NCBI RefSeq assembly: GCF_900460955.1
Contig: NZ_UFUW01000001.1
Span: forward strand, 372,001 to 436,000
Reading direction: 5' to 3'
Source: Cardiobacterium valvarum
Lineage (GTDB): Bacteria > Pseudomonadota > Gammaproteobacteria > Cardiobacteriales > Cardiobacteriaceae
Length of the DNA stretch: 64,000 nucleotides
Shown: positions 8,544-18,700 of the stretch, one piece after another
How the letters are laid out: every line of letters begins with the position of its first letter
Position numbering within the stretch: the first letter of the stretch is position 1
Translations under genes and position numbers: made by a program
The notes under the pieces: model-generated
The model's database searches: none
What the model saw: the letters and a program-made list of their open reading frames with translations, nothing else
Told to the model about the DNA's origin: nothing

Positions 8544-9097
8544 GCCTGTTTGAGGGCGTAGATGCCCGGCAGGTGGCGCAGGTAGCCGTGATAGTCCATG
8601 CCACAGCCGTAGATGTAGCGGTCTTCGACTTCACAGCCGACGAAGTCGGGTCTGCAGCCGGCGACCTTGCGCTCGTGTTTTTTGTTGAGCAGTACGGCGC
8701 AGCGCAAGCTTTGTGGGTTCTGCGCCTTGAGGTCGTCAATGATGGCTTTGATGGTGATGCCTTCGTCGAAGATGTCGTCGATGAGCAGGATGTGTTCACC
8801 TGCTATCGGCGCAGACGGGCGCATTTTCCAGACCAGGTCATCGCTCGCCGCGTTGTCGCGGTAGCGGGTGGCGTGCAGGTAGTCCATGCGATGGAAGAAG
8901 GAGAAGCGGGTGAGTAGCTGACCTGCCGGGATGAGGCCGCCGTTCATGACGATGAGGATAAGCGGGTTGAGGCCGGCGTAGTGCAGGTTGAGTTGCGCAG
9001 CGAGGTGGTCGTAGGCGGCATTGATGCGGCCGCTGTCAATCAGGCATTCGCTGTTACGCAGGACATTTTCGAGTTCTTGGTTGCTGAGGTGTTGCAT
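8540..9097 (-). CDS. hpt: Hypoxanthine-guanine phosphoribosyltransferase
   Basis: A 185-aa type I phosphoribosyltransferase. The PRPP-binding block ILLIDDIFDEGIT (about 103-115) and the C-terminal DFVGCEVEDRYIYGCGMDYHG are characteristic of bacterial hypoxanthine-guanine PRTs. It salvages hypoxanthine and guanine to IMP and GMP in the cytoplasm. It lies 2 nt from the upstream DsrE-like gene and overlaps the downstream lipoprotein gene, so the three form one minus-strand operon, possibly together with nagZ. Confidence 0.93.
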   Translation of the reverse strand: MQHLSNQELENVLRNSECLIDSGRINAAYDHLAAQLNLHYAGLNPLILIVMNGGLIPAGQLLTRFSFFHRMDYLHATRYRDNAASDDLVWKMRPSAPIAGEHILLIDDIFDEGITIKAIIDDLKAQNPQSLRCAVLLNKKHERKVAGCRPDFVGCEVEDRYIYGCGMDYHGYLRHLPGIYALKQA

Positions 9098-9099
9098 GG

Positions 9100-9468
9100 T
9101 CAGTAGCTCAGGGTTGTGGTGTTGCTGTTCATGATTTCGCCAACGATGTAGCCGCCGCTGACGACTTCACTCACTTCGGCGATGAGGTTGTCGCCCCATT
9201 TTTGCACGACAAATTTGCTCGCTTTGATGACGACGCCGCTCTGGTAGGCTTCTTTGATGAGGTCATAAAGGGTCTCGCCGCTTTTGCGCGGGGATTCGAT
9301 TTTGTCGGCGACGCCACGGATGGCGAGTTCGCCCGCACGGCCGGCAAGGATGATTTCGGTGTGATAATCCATGGAAGCGGCGATAGTCGCGTGATAGACG
9401 GGTTCGAGGATTTCGGCGCCGTTTTGCGGGTCGCTATTGAGGATGATGATGACGAGTTTTTCTGCCAT
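9100..9468 (-). CDS. DsrE-like small protein
   Basis: A 122-aa protein. MAEKLVIIILNSDPQNGAEILEPVYHATIAASMDYHTEIILAG fits the DsrE/peroxiredoxin-like fold (beta strand, then a helix carrying acidic residues). The C-terminus ISEVV-type segment VSGGYIVGEIMNSN also fits. No conserved catalytic Cys is visible; the protein has no cysteine, so a sulfur-relay role like DsrE/TusD is unlikely. Function unknown. It lies between nagZ and hpt on the minus strand. Confidence 0.75.
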   Translation of the reverse strand: MAEKLVIIILNSDPQNGAEILEPVYHATIAASMDYHTEIILAGRAGELAIRGVADKIESPRKSGETLYDLIKEAYQSGVVIKASKFVVQKWGDNLIAEVSEVVSGGYIVGEIMNSNTTTLSY

Positions 9469-9492
9469 TAGGGACTCCGGGTCAGGCGCGCA

Positions 9493-10500
9493 TTATACGA
9501 GGTCGGCGGCGTGAGCTTGCAGCAGTTCCTGCGCGGCACGGTAGTGTGCGGCGGCGGATGCAGTGTCGATGGGGCGGGCGTGCAGGGCGGCGAGACGGCG
9601 CGCGCTGTTGGCTGCATCGGGCAGGTGGTAGTCGCGGCTCAGTGCCTGACGGATTGCGGCAAGGTCGTTGCACATCAGTGTCACATCGGCACCGGCAGCA
9701 AGCGCGGCCTGGATGCGTTCGCCGGGGTCGGCAATACCCTGTGCGCCAGCCATGTCGAGGTCATCGCTGATAATGGCACCGTCAAAGCCGTAGTGACGTA
9801 ACGCGGCAATGTGCTGCGGCGAGTATCCAGCCGGACGTTCGTCAATGTGCGGATAGACGATGTGCGCGGGCATCAGTGCTTCGATACCGCTTTTGATTTG
9901 ATGCAGGAAGGGATAAAGATCGGCTTCGCGTTCGGCAAGATCGCGCAGGTCGTGCGGCAGGGTGTGGTGCGAATCACCGCTCACCCGGCCGTGACCGGGG
10001 TAGTGTTTGCCGACAGCCGTCATGCCAAGTTTGTGCAGACCGCGCCGCAGAGCATCGGCAAGGATGGCGACGACGGCAGGATTGGCATGAAAGGCACGGT
10101 CACCAATGACCGTCGAGACAGGGTCGGCAAGATCCAGAATGGGGGTAAGGCTGAAGTCAATGTCGTACTGACGCAGCTCGTAGGCGATAACGGTTCCCGC
10201 TGCCTCAGCCAGTTGGCAGGCAAGCAACGGCCGGTGGTCGAAACAGCAGCCAAAGGCAGCCGCAGCGGGAATGGCGGTAAATCCAGCACGGAAGCGCTGT
10301 ACACGCCCGCCTTCGTGATCAACACACAATAGCAGGTCGGGACGCGTATCACGGATGGCGGTGCAGAGTGCTTGCAATTGTGGCGGCGATTCGTAATTAC
10401 GGCTAAACAGAATCACGCCCGCGCAGGCAGATTGCTTCAGTTGTGCGATATCTTGGGGTTGTAGCTGAGGGCCTGCAATGCCAATAATGACTGCGCTCAT
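9493..10500 (-). CDS. nagZ: Beta-N-acetylhexosaminidase (cell-wall recycling)
   Basis: A 335-aa GH3 enzyme with the NagZ blocks CVDHEGGRVQRF, KHYPGHGRVSGDSHHTLP (catalytic Asp/His loop) and ISDDLDMAGAQGI (nucleophile Asp). It removes GlcNAc from anhydromuramyl peptides in the cytoplasm during murein recycling. The start at 10500 is preferred: CGGAG lies just upstream and MSAVIIGIAG matches the usual N-terminus. An 11-codon longer start at 10533 is possible but lacks a ribosome site. Confidence 0.95.
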   Translation of the reverse strand: MSAVIIGIAGPQLQPQDIAQLKQSACAGVILFSRNYESPPQLQALCTAIRDTRPDLLLCVDHEGGRVQRFRAGFTAIPAAAAFGCCFDHRPLLACQLAEAAGTVIAYELRQYDIDFSLTPILDLADPVSTVIGDRAFHANPAVVAILADALRRGLHKLGMTAVGKHYPGHGRVSGDSHHTLPHDLRDLAEREADLYPFLHQIKSGIEALMPAHIVYPHIDERPAGYSPQHIAALRHYGFDGAIISDDLDMAGAQGIADPGERIQAALAAGADVTLMCNDLAAIRQALSRDYHLPDAANSARRLAALHARPIDTASAAAHYRAAQELLQAHAADLV

Positions 10501-10577
10501 GTCTGCTCCGAATAAATAACATGATTTTAACATGGCGGTGCCTAGGTCCGGTTTGAGACAAATGGCGTAAATAGTGC

Positions 10578-10606
10578 TTGACCGTTTCCGTGATTTCCTG
10601 TTTAAT
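10578..10606 (+). promoter_or_regulatory. Sigma-70 promoter of tRNA-Phe
   Basis: TTGACC (10578-10583), a 17-nt spacer and TTTAAT (10601-10606), 15 nt before the tRNA. No terminator is visible between the tRNA and rpmB, so this promoter may also drive rpmB-rpmG. Confidence 0.75.
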
Positions 10607-10621
10607 GCGCGTCCTTTCCAC

Positions 10622-10697
10622 GGCCAAGTAGCTCAGTTGGTAGAGCAGCGGATTGAAAATCCGCGTGTCGGTGGTTCGATTCCGCCCTTGGCCACCA
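10622..10697 (+). tRNA. tRNA-Phe(GAA)
   Basis: 76 nt. The acceptor stem GGCCAAG pairs with CTTGGCC, then A and an encoded CCA. The anticodon loop TTGAAAA gives GAA (10655-10657). The D-loop AGCTCAGTTGGTAGAGC and T-loop GGTTCGATTCC are standard. Confidence 0.98.
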
Positions 10698-10736
10698 CCA
10701 TTTTCCGTATTTTCAAAGATTGAATGAGGTCCGGCT

Positions 10737-10973
10737 ATGTCCCGCATCTGCCAGGTGACCGGTAAAAAGCCGATGGTCGGCAACACCGTTTCCCACGCAA
10801 ATAATAAAAATAAACGTCGTTTTCTCCCCAATATTCAAGAACACCGCTTTTGGGTTGAAAGTGAAAACCGCTTTGTTAAATTGAAAGTTTCTACTCACGG
10901 TATGCGCATCATTGATAAAAAAGGTATTGATGCGGTTCTGCAAGAAATTCGTGCACGTGGCGAAAAGGTGTAA
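10737..10973 (+). CDS. rpmB: 50S ribosomal protein L28
   Basis: 78 aa, [32 protein letters not shown]..., full length and highly conserved. GAGGT precedes the ATG. It is followed 10 nt later by rpmG, the usual bacterial pair. The 40-nt gap from tRNA-Phe has no terminator, suggesting a mixed tRNA-mRNA transcript. Confidence 0.98.
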   Translation: MSRICQVTGKKPMVGNTVSHANNKNKRRFLPNIQEHRFWVESENRFVKLKVSTHGMRIIDKKGIDAVLQEIRARGEKV

Positions 10974-10983
10974 GGAGTAAAAC

Positions 10984-11154
10984 ATGGCTAAGAAAACTGC
11001 TCGTGAAAAAATCCGCCTTGTTTCCTCCGAAGGTACTGGACACTTCTATACCACGACCAAGAATAAACGCAACATGCCGGAAAAAATGGAAATTAAGAAA
11101 TTTGATCCGGTAGCACGCAAACACGTTATGTATAAAGAAGCCAAGATTAAGTAA
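10984..11154 (+). CDS. rpmG: 50S ribosomal protein L33
   Basis: 56 aa: [19 protein letters not shown]..., ending EAKIK. AAGGAG lies just before the ATG. This form lacks the CxxC pairs of zinc-binding L33 (there are no cysteines), so it is the zinc-independent type. Second gene of rpmB-rpmG. Confidence 0.97.
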   Translation: MAKKTAREKIRLVSSEGTGHFYTTTKNKRNMPEKMEIKKFDPVARKHVMYKEAKIK

Positions 11155-11173
11155 TCGCGGCACCTATTCAAGA

Positions 11174-11196
11174 AACCCGCGCTGGCGGGTTTTTTT
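11174..11196 (+). terminator. Terminator after rpmG
   Basis: CCCGC-gct-GGCGGG hairpin followed by seven T. Confidence 0.85.
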
Positions 11197-11216
11197 ATAG
11201 CCTATATTTACCCCGT

Positions 11217-12077
11217 ATGCTTCTTTCTGCTCAACACCTCGCCTTACGCCGCAGCAGGCAAACAATCCTGCGCGATGCATCATTGGAATTGCATCCTCGC
11301 GAAGTGGTTGCACTGATTGGCGGTAATGGTGCAGGCAAAACTACGTTGCTGGAAATCTTGACGGGGGCGCTGATGCCGGATGCTGGCAGTATCCACTATC
11401 AAGCAGGTTTGCCCGCTTTTTGGCTGGGTTATTTGCCGGACAAGGCGCCACTTTATCCGCAGTGGCGGGTGCGCGAATTTTTACAGACATGTGCGCAGAT
11501 ACGCGGTGTGCGTGACAGTAAAACTGCATTGGCTGATGCCGTGCAGCGCTGCGACCTGCACGCGGTGGCGCATAAACGCTGCGGTGAGTTATCGCACGGC
11601 TACCGGCAACGGGTTGGTTTGGCGCAGGCGCTGATTCACAAGCCGTCGCTGCTGGTTTTGGATGAACCCACCAATGGTTTAGACAGTGACCAGCGTCTGC
11701 TGCTGCGCCCGCTTTTAGCTGGTTTGGCAGACAGTTGCTGCGTACTGATGACCAGCCATGACTGGGACGAAGTGCTGGCGACCGCACACCGCGTTTATTA
11801 CTTGGACAACGGTGTATTGCAGGAAATACCTATCCCGCGTGTGGATAGCCCTCATTTATGGGTCGCTTGCGATAACACCGCACAGGCACAGGCCTTACCT
11901 CAGCCAACACTATTGGACGGGCGCTTTGCTGCGTTTGCCTACGATGGTAGTGATGCTGCTCGTCAATCACTGTGGCAGCGCCTTGCGGCATATCCCGGCA
12001 TCTGCGCATACTACCCCGCATATCCACGCGAAGCTTTTCAGGAACAACTCAATGCTGTGGCGCAGCCTGTTACATAA
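11217..12077 (+). CDS. ABC transporter ATP-binding protein
   Basis: A 286-aa ATPase with Walker A GGNGAGKTT, signature LSHGYRQRVGLAQAL, Walker B LLVLDEPTNGLD and switch His (TSHD). It resembles the GldA/NatA/CcmA class that works with ABC-2 permeases. The ~65-residue tail after the core is poorly conserved. A TATATT -10-like box ends about 9 nt before the ATG and no ribosome site is visible, so the message may be leaderless. It pairs with the overlapping downstream permease; the exported substrate is unknown. Confidence 0.88.
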   Translation: MLLSAQHLALRRSRQTILRDASLELHPREVVALIGGNGAGKTTLLEILTGALMPDAGSIHYQAGLPAFWLGYLPDKAPLYPQWRVREFLQTCAQIRGVRDSKTALADAVQRCDLHAVAHKRCGELSHGYRQRVGLAQALIHKPSLLVLDEPTNGLDSDQRLLLRPLLAGLADSCCVLMTSHDWDEVLATAHRVYYLDNGVLQEIPIPRVDSPHLWVACDNTAQAQALPQPTLLDGRFAAFAYDGSDAARQSLWQRLAAYPGICAYYPAYPREAFQEQLNAVAQPVT

Positions 12078-12798
12078 AGAATACCGCCTGCTGGCGACAC
12101 CAGCCTTCTTTGTCGCCCTTACCGCATCATGGCTGGCGCTCGGCCTATATCTCGCTAGTGGCCTAGTGGAATACCAAGCGATCGCTCCCAAACTGGCAGG
12201 ACTGGAAAATCGGCGCGGCGCGACGGAAACCCTGCTTGGCAGTGCGGCGCAGTTGCTGCAATGGCTGATGATTCTGTGGACGATTTACTTCGGCGCCCGC
12301 AGCCTTGCGGGCGAAAAACTCTGGCATACCGACGTATTACTGCGTGGTGTGCGTGGCGGCTTGCCTCGCTTACTCATCAGTAAAACCGTTGTGCTGTTGA
12401 GTGCGCTTACCCTGCTTACCCTGCCGTTCTGGCTGACCGTTGCCTGGATTGCACGCAGCAACCTGTGGGACGGTAAGCTGCTCCTGGCGCTGCTTCTGGC
12501 GCAAATCTTTGTTGCCCTTTATGCGGCACTGCTCTCGCTCACCATCTCCGCCTCGCAGAAACAGCCGCTGCCTGCTTCATTACTGCTGGCACTCATCTGG
12601 CTGCTGCTGTGGCTCTTGCCCGTACTGACAACAACCCCACCGTGGTTGGTAGAGATTCTGCGCTGGCTCTCACCCTTTGAACACCTCGGTCTGCTTTATC
12701 GTGGCATTGCCACGATGCAGACGCTGATATACATCGCCATGCACAGCCTGCTCTTTATCACCTTGATGCCCCTCCTTTGGACACGAGATACCCGATGA
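12052..12798 (+). CDS. ABC-2 type permease
   Basis: 248 aa with about six hydrophobic helices (for example PAFFVALTASWLALGLYLASGLV and LLLALIWLLLWLLPVL). The start at 12052 lies inside the end of the ATPase gene, with AGGA 8-12 nt upstream, so the two are translationally coupled. An in-frame start far upstream exists but would only add antisense-like sequence of the ATPase. It forms the membrane half of an exporter with the preceding gene. sohB overlaps its stop by ATGA. Confidence 0.82.
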   Translation: MLWRSLLHKEYRLLATPAFFVALTASWLALGLYLASGLVEYQAIAPKLAGLENRRGATETLLGSAAQLLQWLMILWTIYFGARSLAGEKLWHTDVLLRGVRGGLPRLLISKTVVLLSALTLLTLPFWLTVAWIARSNLWDGKLLLALLLAQIFVALYAALLSLTISASQKQPLPASLLLALIWLLLWLLPVLTTTPPWLVEILRWLSPFEHLGLLYRGIATMQTLIYIAMHSLLFITLMPLLWTRDTR

Positions 12799-13790
12799 TG
12801 ACTTTCCTTCTTGAATACGGCCTGTTCCTGGCCAAAACGCTGACTATCCTGATTTGCCTGCTGTTGACCGTTGTTGGCATTGCTGTGGCCAAGCGGGATA
12901 ACAACGAGGATGAAGACACATTCGAAGTCCGTTCGTTGAACGAATACTACGAAGAACAACAAGACCTCCTCTACGAAGTCCTGCTTGATAAAAAAGCCCT
13001 GAAAGCGCGGCAGAAAGCGCAAAAACAGGCTGAAAAAGACGAAGCAAATGCACAAAAACCGCGCATCTTCGTCCTGGATTTCGATGGCGACATTGAAGCC
13101 TCCGCTGTCACCCAACTGCGCGAACAAATCAGCGCCGTCATCCAGGTCGCGAGTACTGAAGACCGCGTCCTTCTCCGTCTGGAAAGTGGCGGTGGCCTCG
13201 TCCACGCCTACGGCCTTGCCGCCTCGCAACTCGCCCGCCTGCGCGCGCGGCAAATCCCGCTCACCGTCGCCGTAGACAAGGTTGCCGCCAGCGGCGGATA
13301 CATGATGGCTTGCATCGGTAACGAAATCATTGCCGCCCCCTTTGCCGTTCTGGGTTCCATCGGCGTCGTTGGCGCATTACCCAACTTCAACGAACTGCTC
13401 AAACAGCACCGCATCCGCTACGAAGAACACACCGCTGGTGAACACAAGCGCAGCCTGACAGTCTTTGGTGAAAATAGCGAAGCTGACCGCGAACAATTCC
13501 GTCACGAACTCGCCGTCACCCATGACCTCTTCAAACAGCACATCCACACCTACCGCCCGCAGCTGAATATTGACGCGCTGGCGACCGGGGAAACGTGGTA
13601 TGGTGCACAAGCCGTGGAAAACCGCCTGATTGACGCTGTCGGCACCAGCGACGATTACATCCTCGCCCACCTGCACAGCTACCAGCTGCTGCAACTCGAA
13701 GTAAAAAGCAAACAGCGCTGGTACGACAAACTCAAACAACGCTTTCTTGGCAACATCAGCGCCCGCCCGCTGAAAGCGCGCCTCCGCTGA
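12795..13790 (+). CDS. sohB: SohB inner-membrane peptidase (S49 family)
   Basis: 331 aa. An N-terminal membrane helix (FLAKTLTILICLLLTVVGIAVA) is followed by a charged, coiled-coil-like stretch (residues 45-90) and the S49 domain: GGGLVHAYGLAASQL, VDKVAASGGYMMAC (nucleophile Ser in ASGGY) and GSIGVVGALPNF. The C-terminal GETWYGAQAVENRLIDAVGTSDDY fits SohB/SppA. The start at 12795 overlaps the permease stop. SohB is a putative protease linked to envelope quality control in E. coli. Confidence 0.93.
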   Translation: MMTFLLEYGLFLAKTLTILICLLLTVVGIAVAKRDNNEDEDTFEVRSLNEYYEEQQDLLYEVLLDKKALKARQKAQKQAEKDEANAQKPRIFVLDFDGDIEASAVTQLREQISAVIQVASTEDRVLLRLESGGGLVHAYGLAASQLARLRARQIPLTVAVDKVAASGGYMMACIGNEIIAAPFAVLGSIGVVGALPNFNELLKQHRIRYEEHTAGEHKRSLTVFGENSEADREQFRHELAVTHDLFKQHIHTYRPQLNIDALATGETWYGAQAVENRLIDAVGTSDDYILAHLHSYQLLQLEVKSKQRWYDKLKQRFLGNISARPLKARLR

Positions 13791-13822
13791 CACTCCCTTC
13801 CCACACACAAAAAGGCACTGTC

Positions 13823-15268
13823 ATGAACATAACCGAACTTGAACCTCGTGCGGTTTGGCAATACTTTCACCAGCTGACACAAATCCCCCGCCCCACACAC
13901 CAGGAAGAAGCTGTCGAACAATACATCCTCGATGAAGCGAAGCGCCTCGGCCTCGAAGCGGAACGCGATGCGCGCGGCAACATCCTGGTGCGTAAAGCGG
14001 CGAGCGCGGGGCGCGAGAACGAGCCGGGCGTCATCCTGCAAGCGCACCTCGACATGGTGCCGCAAAAAAACAAAGATTCCAGCCACGATTTCAGCAAAGA
14101 CCCTATCCGCACTATCGTAGATGGTGACTGGGTTCACGCTGACGGCACTACCCTCGGCGCTGATGACGGCATCGGGGTGGCGATGATCCTGGCTGTGCTT
14201 GCAGACAAAACCCTCAGCCACCCACCGCTGGAAGGCCTCTTCACCGCCAGTGAAGAAACCGGCCTCGAAGGTGCGCTGAAAGTACAGGCGGGCTGGCTGA
14301 AAGGCAGCATCTTGCTCAACCTCGACTACGAAGACGAAGGCGAACTCTGCATCGGCTGCGCCGGTGCCGTCAATGGCAGCTATACCCTACCGCTGCAATA
14401 CGAATCCCTTGCCGGCCAAGGCTACCACCTGCATGTACGCGGACTCAAAGGCGGCCACTCTGGTGGCGAAATCCACCTGCAACGCGGCAACGCCATCAAA
14501 ATTCTCGCTCGCGCCCTGCAAGCCTTACAGGATGACGCGGCAAATGCCCTGCGTATTGTCAACCTGGAAGGCGGCAACCTGCGCAACGCCATTCCGCGCG
14601 AAGCGGATGCCCTCGTCGCCTTGAACGGCGGCAACCTTGCCACTGCGCAACAAAACCTGCAAGAACTGACCACTCACATCCGCAACGAACTGCCCCCAGA
14701 AGACCAAACCCTGCACATCAGCCTCGAACCTGCCGAAACCATCAGCCGCGCCCTCAGCGAAAAAAGCACGGCCCAAGTTATCGGCGTCCTGCGTAACCTG
14801 CACAACGGCGTGGATCGCATGAGCATTGACATCCCTGGCCTGGTTGAAACCTCTAACAACCTCGCTGTCGCCAAAATCAAGGACGATGTCTTGCACATCA
14901 GTTGCATGCTGCGCTCCTCGGTGGATAGTGCCCGCGACGATCTTGCTGCACGCATTGCACAACTCGTCAGCCTTGCCGGCGGCAGCAGTGAATACAGCGG
15001 CGCGTACTCTGGCTGGCAACCCTTGCCGCACTCCGACCTCGTTGAAAAACTGAAAAAAATTGGCGCCACCATCTACGGTGACAATATACCGGTCAAAGCC
15101 GTACACGCTGGCCTCGAATGCGGTATTCTTCTCACCAAATACCCGCACTGGCAAATGGCCTCCTTAGGTCCGACCATCGTCTCGCCGCACTCTCCAGACG
15201 AAAAAGTCAATATTGCTAGCGTAGAACGCAGTAATCGCTGGCTGCGAATATTTCTACAAAGTCAATAA
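13823..15268 (+). CDS. pepD: Aminoacyl-histidine dipeptidase (M20C)
   Basis: 481 aa, the normal PepD length. Zinc-site motifs of M20 enzymes are visible: LQAHLDMVPQ, LGADDGIGVAM, SEETGLEGA, LNLDYEDEGELCIG, and the final ligand region SPHSPDEKVNI. It hydrolyses Xaa-His and other dipeptides such as carnosine in the cytoplasm. The gene follows sohB by 32 nt and may be in the same transcript. Confidence 0.96.
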   Translation: MNITELEPRAVWQYFHQLTQIPRPTHQEEAVEQYILDEAKRLGLEAERDARGNILVRKAASAGRENEPGVILQAHLDMVPQKNKDSSHDFSKDPIRTIVDGDWVHADGTTLGADDGIGVAMILAVLADKTLSHPPLEGLFTASEETGLEGALKVQAGWLKGSILLNLDYEDEGELCIGCAGAVNGSYTLPLQYESLAGQGYHLHVRGLKGGHSGGEIHLQRGNAIKILARALQALQDDAANALRIVNLEGGNLRNAIPREADALVALNGGNLATAQQNLQELTTHIRNELPPEDQTLHISLEPAETISRALSEKSTAQVIGVLRNLHNGVDRMSIDIPGLVETSNNLAVAKIKDDVLHISCMLRSSVDSARDDLAARIAQLVSLAGGSSEYSGAYSGWQPLPHSDLVEKLKKIGATIYGDNIPVKAVHAGLECGILLTKYPHWQMASLGPTIVSPHSPDEKVNIASVERSNRWLRIFLQSQ

Positions 15269-15279
15269 CAGACTTCCAC

Positions 15280-15370
15280 GCCAGAATTACGCCGCTTGCT
15301 GAGATGACCGTTTCGCCAGGCGGCGCAAATACCGGGCCTGCCAAGCGGTATGGCCGCTGGGGTTCGTCGC
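15280..15370. repeat. Degenerate 25-bp repeat units
   Basis: Units such as TTCGCCAGGCGGCGCAAATACCGGGC and TGCCAAGCGGTATGGCCGCTGGGG, about 25-28 bp apart, lie between pepD and the pilus operon. They are related to the intergenic repeat seen elsewhere in the window. The following 250 bases are AT-rich and hold no gene I can support. Confidence 0.6.
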
Positions 15371-15622
15371 TTCTCAAGAAATAATCTGGACCTGTTGGCG
15401 GCCCTGTTGTACTGGCTGTACTATGCGCAGCACGCAGTCTTCACAGCGTATTTCCTGAAACTGGCTAACGAGAACAGTATCATCCTTAGGCAAGGAGTTT
15501 GTGATAATTCCTTGGAAATTAACGTGATATATAGGAGTTTGATGTAGCCCGACAATGACGGGTAAAATCTGCTGCAAGCACAGAGGTTTTGTGCAACTAT
15601 CTGAAATAAAGCAGAAAAAGCA

Positions 15623-15640
15623 TTGGCATCGTTCTTGCTT
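15623..15640 (+). promoter_or_regulatory. Sigma-54 (-24/-12) promoter upstream of pilY1
   Basis: TTGGCA (15623-15628), six bases and TTGCTT (15635-15640) give the invariant GG-N10-GC arrangement of RpoN promoters. The expected start near 15651 is about 50 nt before the pilY1 ATG. Sigma-54 with PilS-PilR controls the major pilin in Pseudomonas. Activator sites are not evident by eye. Confidence 0.6.
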
Positions 15641-15701
15641 AATGATTTGAATATACACCTTGCCGCATGCCCCATGCGGCACCAAAAACATGGAGCACAT
15701 G

Positions 15702-18700
15702 ATGAAAACACAGAGAAAAATGGGAATTCCTCTTCGTCCGCTATTGCTGACCACGGTCGTGGGCGTAGTCTGTCAACAATATGCCATAGCACAAACAACA
15801 CCAACGCCGCCGCCCGCTGCTACAACGGATGAGCGGACTTCTCCCTTCCTGCCGCGCCCCCCGCAATTCAACAGTTATTCGGTTAAAGCCGGAGCAACAG
15901 GCGTGCGCCCCAATGTTATGTTTTTTATTGATGACTCGGGCAGTATGCAACAGGGGATTAATTATGTTCCTGGCCGCAGATATAAGAACTGGGCGCTGAA
16001 CAGGGATTGTTCATGGAGTGTGCAATACAATCGCACCCATAGGGATAAATGCTTTTATATATTTTATGATGTCAATAACCGGGGTAACATTTCGGGAAGT
16101 GAGTCGAATGGTGCAAGACCAAGACGGTATGTAACTTTTAGTGCCGATACGCGAATGCAGGTAGCTATTGATGGAATGCACGCTATCCTGGATAGCTATG
16201 ATGGGAAAGTAAATTGGAGTCTCTATTCATTATGGGGTACCGAAAAGCGCCATCTTATGGGGGGGAAACCAGATTGGGGTAGGTGGTTCGATACCGAAGA
16301 ATGGCAAATTCCTGGAATCTGGTCATACTGGGATAATAGATATAAGACATACGCTATTCCTGCGCCGGTTGATTTTGTAGGGACTGCGGCTGAGATGCGC
16401 GATTATGTAAATTCGCTTTCTCCCTATCTAGATACACCAACTACGGATCGTTACATCCGTGCTATCCGCGTAATAAGGGATAACATCAAATATCGTTGTC
16501 AGAAGAATTACATTGTTGTGTTATCCGATGGTGATGCCAATACGGATGAAATTCCAGGATATCCCTATGAAGAACGTTATACTAATGAGACGGGCTTTTT
16601 GGACTGGGAAAAGAAATACTATGGAACCTTCAAAAGATGGGGCATTGACAAAAATGCCCAATCTGAGGGGCCGTGGTATCGTTTTTCCCTGCCTGGCTCA
16701 CGAGAAGAGTATTGGTATCACCCCTATTATGGTCGAACCAGGTATAACGGTGAAGGATGGAACGGTATAGGACTGTTTAGTCATACATTGAGGGATAAAG
16801 ACCTGATACCGTCGGGCGGAAGGCCAGATAAAGCTAATGATAGTAAAGATGCCGAAGGTGGTGACTGGGATGATCCTAAATTCCCAAAACAACTCATTAC
16901 CACTTACGCAGTTGGGTTTGGTAATGACTTGAGTGCAGATGGTATAACCTATTTGCGCGGTGCAGCGAGTTGTCCCAATTGTTACTATCAGACTAACGAT
17001 GGAAATAGGTTGAAAGAGATCTTTGGTGAAATCTTGAATGAAATTGCCAAAGAAACTAAAACACCTTCGGTACGAACCCGTGGAACGTCTACACCGTCTG
17101 TGTCAGGTAGCAGTATCGCTTCTATCGCAGCCAGCTTGTCACTTGATACCGACAAGTGGGCTAGCGTTATGCTCTTCAATTTCTTCGATGACAAGGGTAC
17201 TGCTATTGACGAAGCTATAAAACCGAAACCGGCTAAGTACGATGATCGTGTCGTACTGGTCAATAACGGCAAAACTGATGGCAGCGGTATCTATTGGTTG
17301 ACTGCCACCGATACTGCTCGCAGAGTCGATTTTGCGCTGACATCCGAACAGGAATTCCGCGATGCTTTTGTGCCATGGATACTGCGCGACCCGGGTAAAA
17401 CGGATAAGCAAATCCAGGATGCCGCTAATAACATTACGCCACGACGCATCTCAACATACCGTGTCCGTACGGATACAGCCGGTGATGTATATCGGCAAAT
17501 GGGCGATGTTTTGGGCACGCCGACCATTGCATTGGGCAAAGATGTTGCGGGTAAGCAAAAATATGTCATTACTGCTGCCAATGACGGCATGACCTATATT
17601 TTTGAATCTACTGCGGGCACGAGCGCAGGGACACCGTATGCACTTAAACTGAATTATTTACCGGCAGGCATGCAGCGTGAAAGTAGTGATGATAGCCTGA
17701 CTGTGGGTAAAACGCTGCCGTTGATTGCTGAAGATGGCTATGGTAAGGAAAATATCCTGAAACCGCACTTGTATCTGAATAACGGCGGTATCAGCTGGCT
17801 TTTGACTGCCAAAACACGGGGCTTTAAACAGCAATATGTCATGATGGGTAATATGGGACAGGGCGGACGTGGTGCTTATGCGCTGTCTATTGCCGGAGAA
17901 AAACGTGACGGTGCCGGAAGCACAGGTATGGAAGCAGGTGGGCAGACCCAATGGCAGACATCCGTTCCGATGTGGGAAACGGAAAAAGGTGTAAATAATG
18001 GCTTGGGTTATACCGTCAGTTCGCCGACCATTGCGCAAGTTGCTACCCAATGGGACGCGGGAAGCAAGAAACCTAAATTGGAAACGGGTGTCCGTGTCTA
18101 TGCCTTCCTTGCCAACGGATATCGACCAGGTGTTTATGATGATGCCGGTAACTTTACGCCCAATCTTGGCGTGAATGCTTACGACAGAACGCCAACTCTT
18201 TATGTCTATGAGATGATGGGTCAGGAATTTGGCTTGAATGCCAGAGCAGGCTCACTAACAGAAGGGGATAGGCCGGGGACTTTAGTGAAGAAAATTCCTG
18301 TACCGCCTGGTCCTGATGTTGGCCCGGGAGCATTGTCTACACCGCTTCTGGTAGATAGTGATATTAACGGTGTTGTTGATGTGGCTTATGCCGGTGATCA
18401 GTTCGGTAATCTGTACCGCTTTGATCTGCGCGGTGAGCCCAGTACTTGGAAAGCCGTCATGATTTACAAGGGTGATAAAAAACAGCCAATCACCGCCGCG
18501 CCGGCTGTTTATCGCAATAGCGAGAAAAACTATGTTGTCGTTTTTGGTACCGGATCTGACGTTTTTAAACACGATCTTAAAGATACCAATCAGCAGATGA
18601 TCGCTGGTATCTATGATGATCTGAGCATAGATACTCCCGCTGTCCTGACCAATGATTCACTCTTTACTCAAACATTTACTGAGTCGGATAAGAAGCGCTA

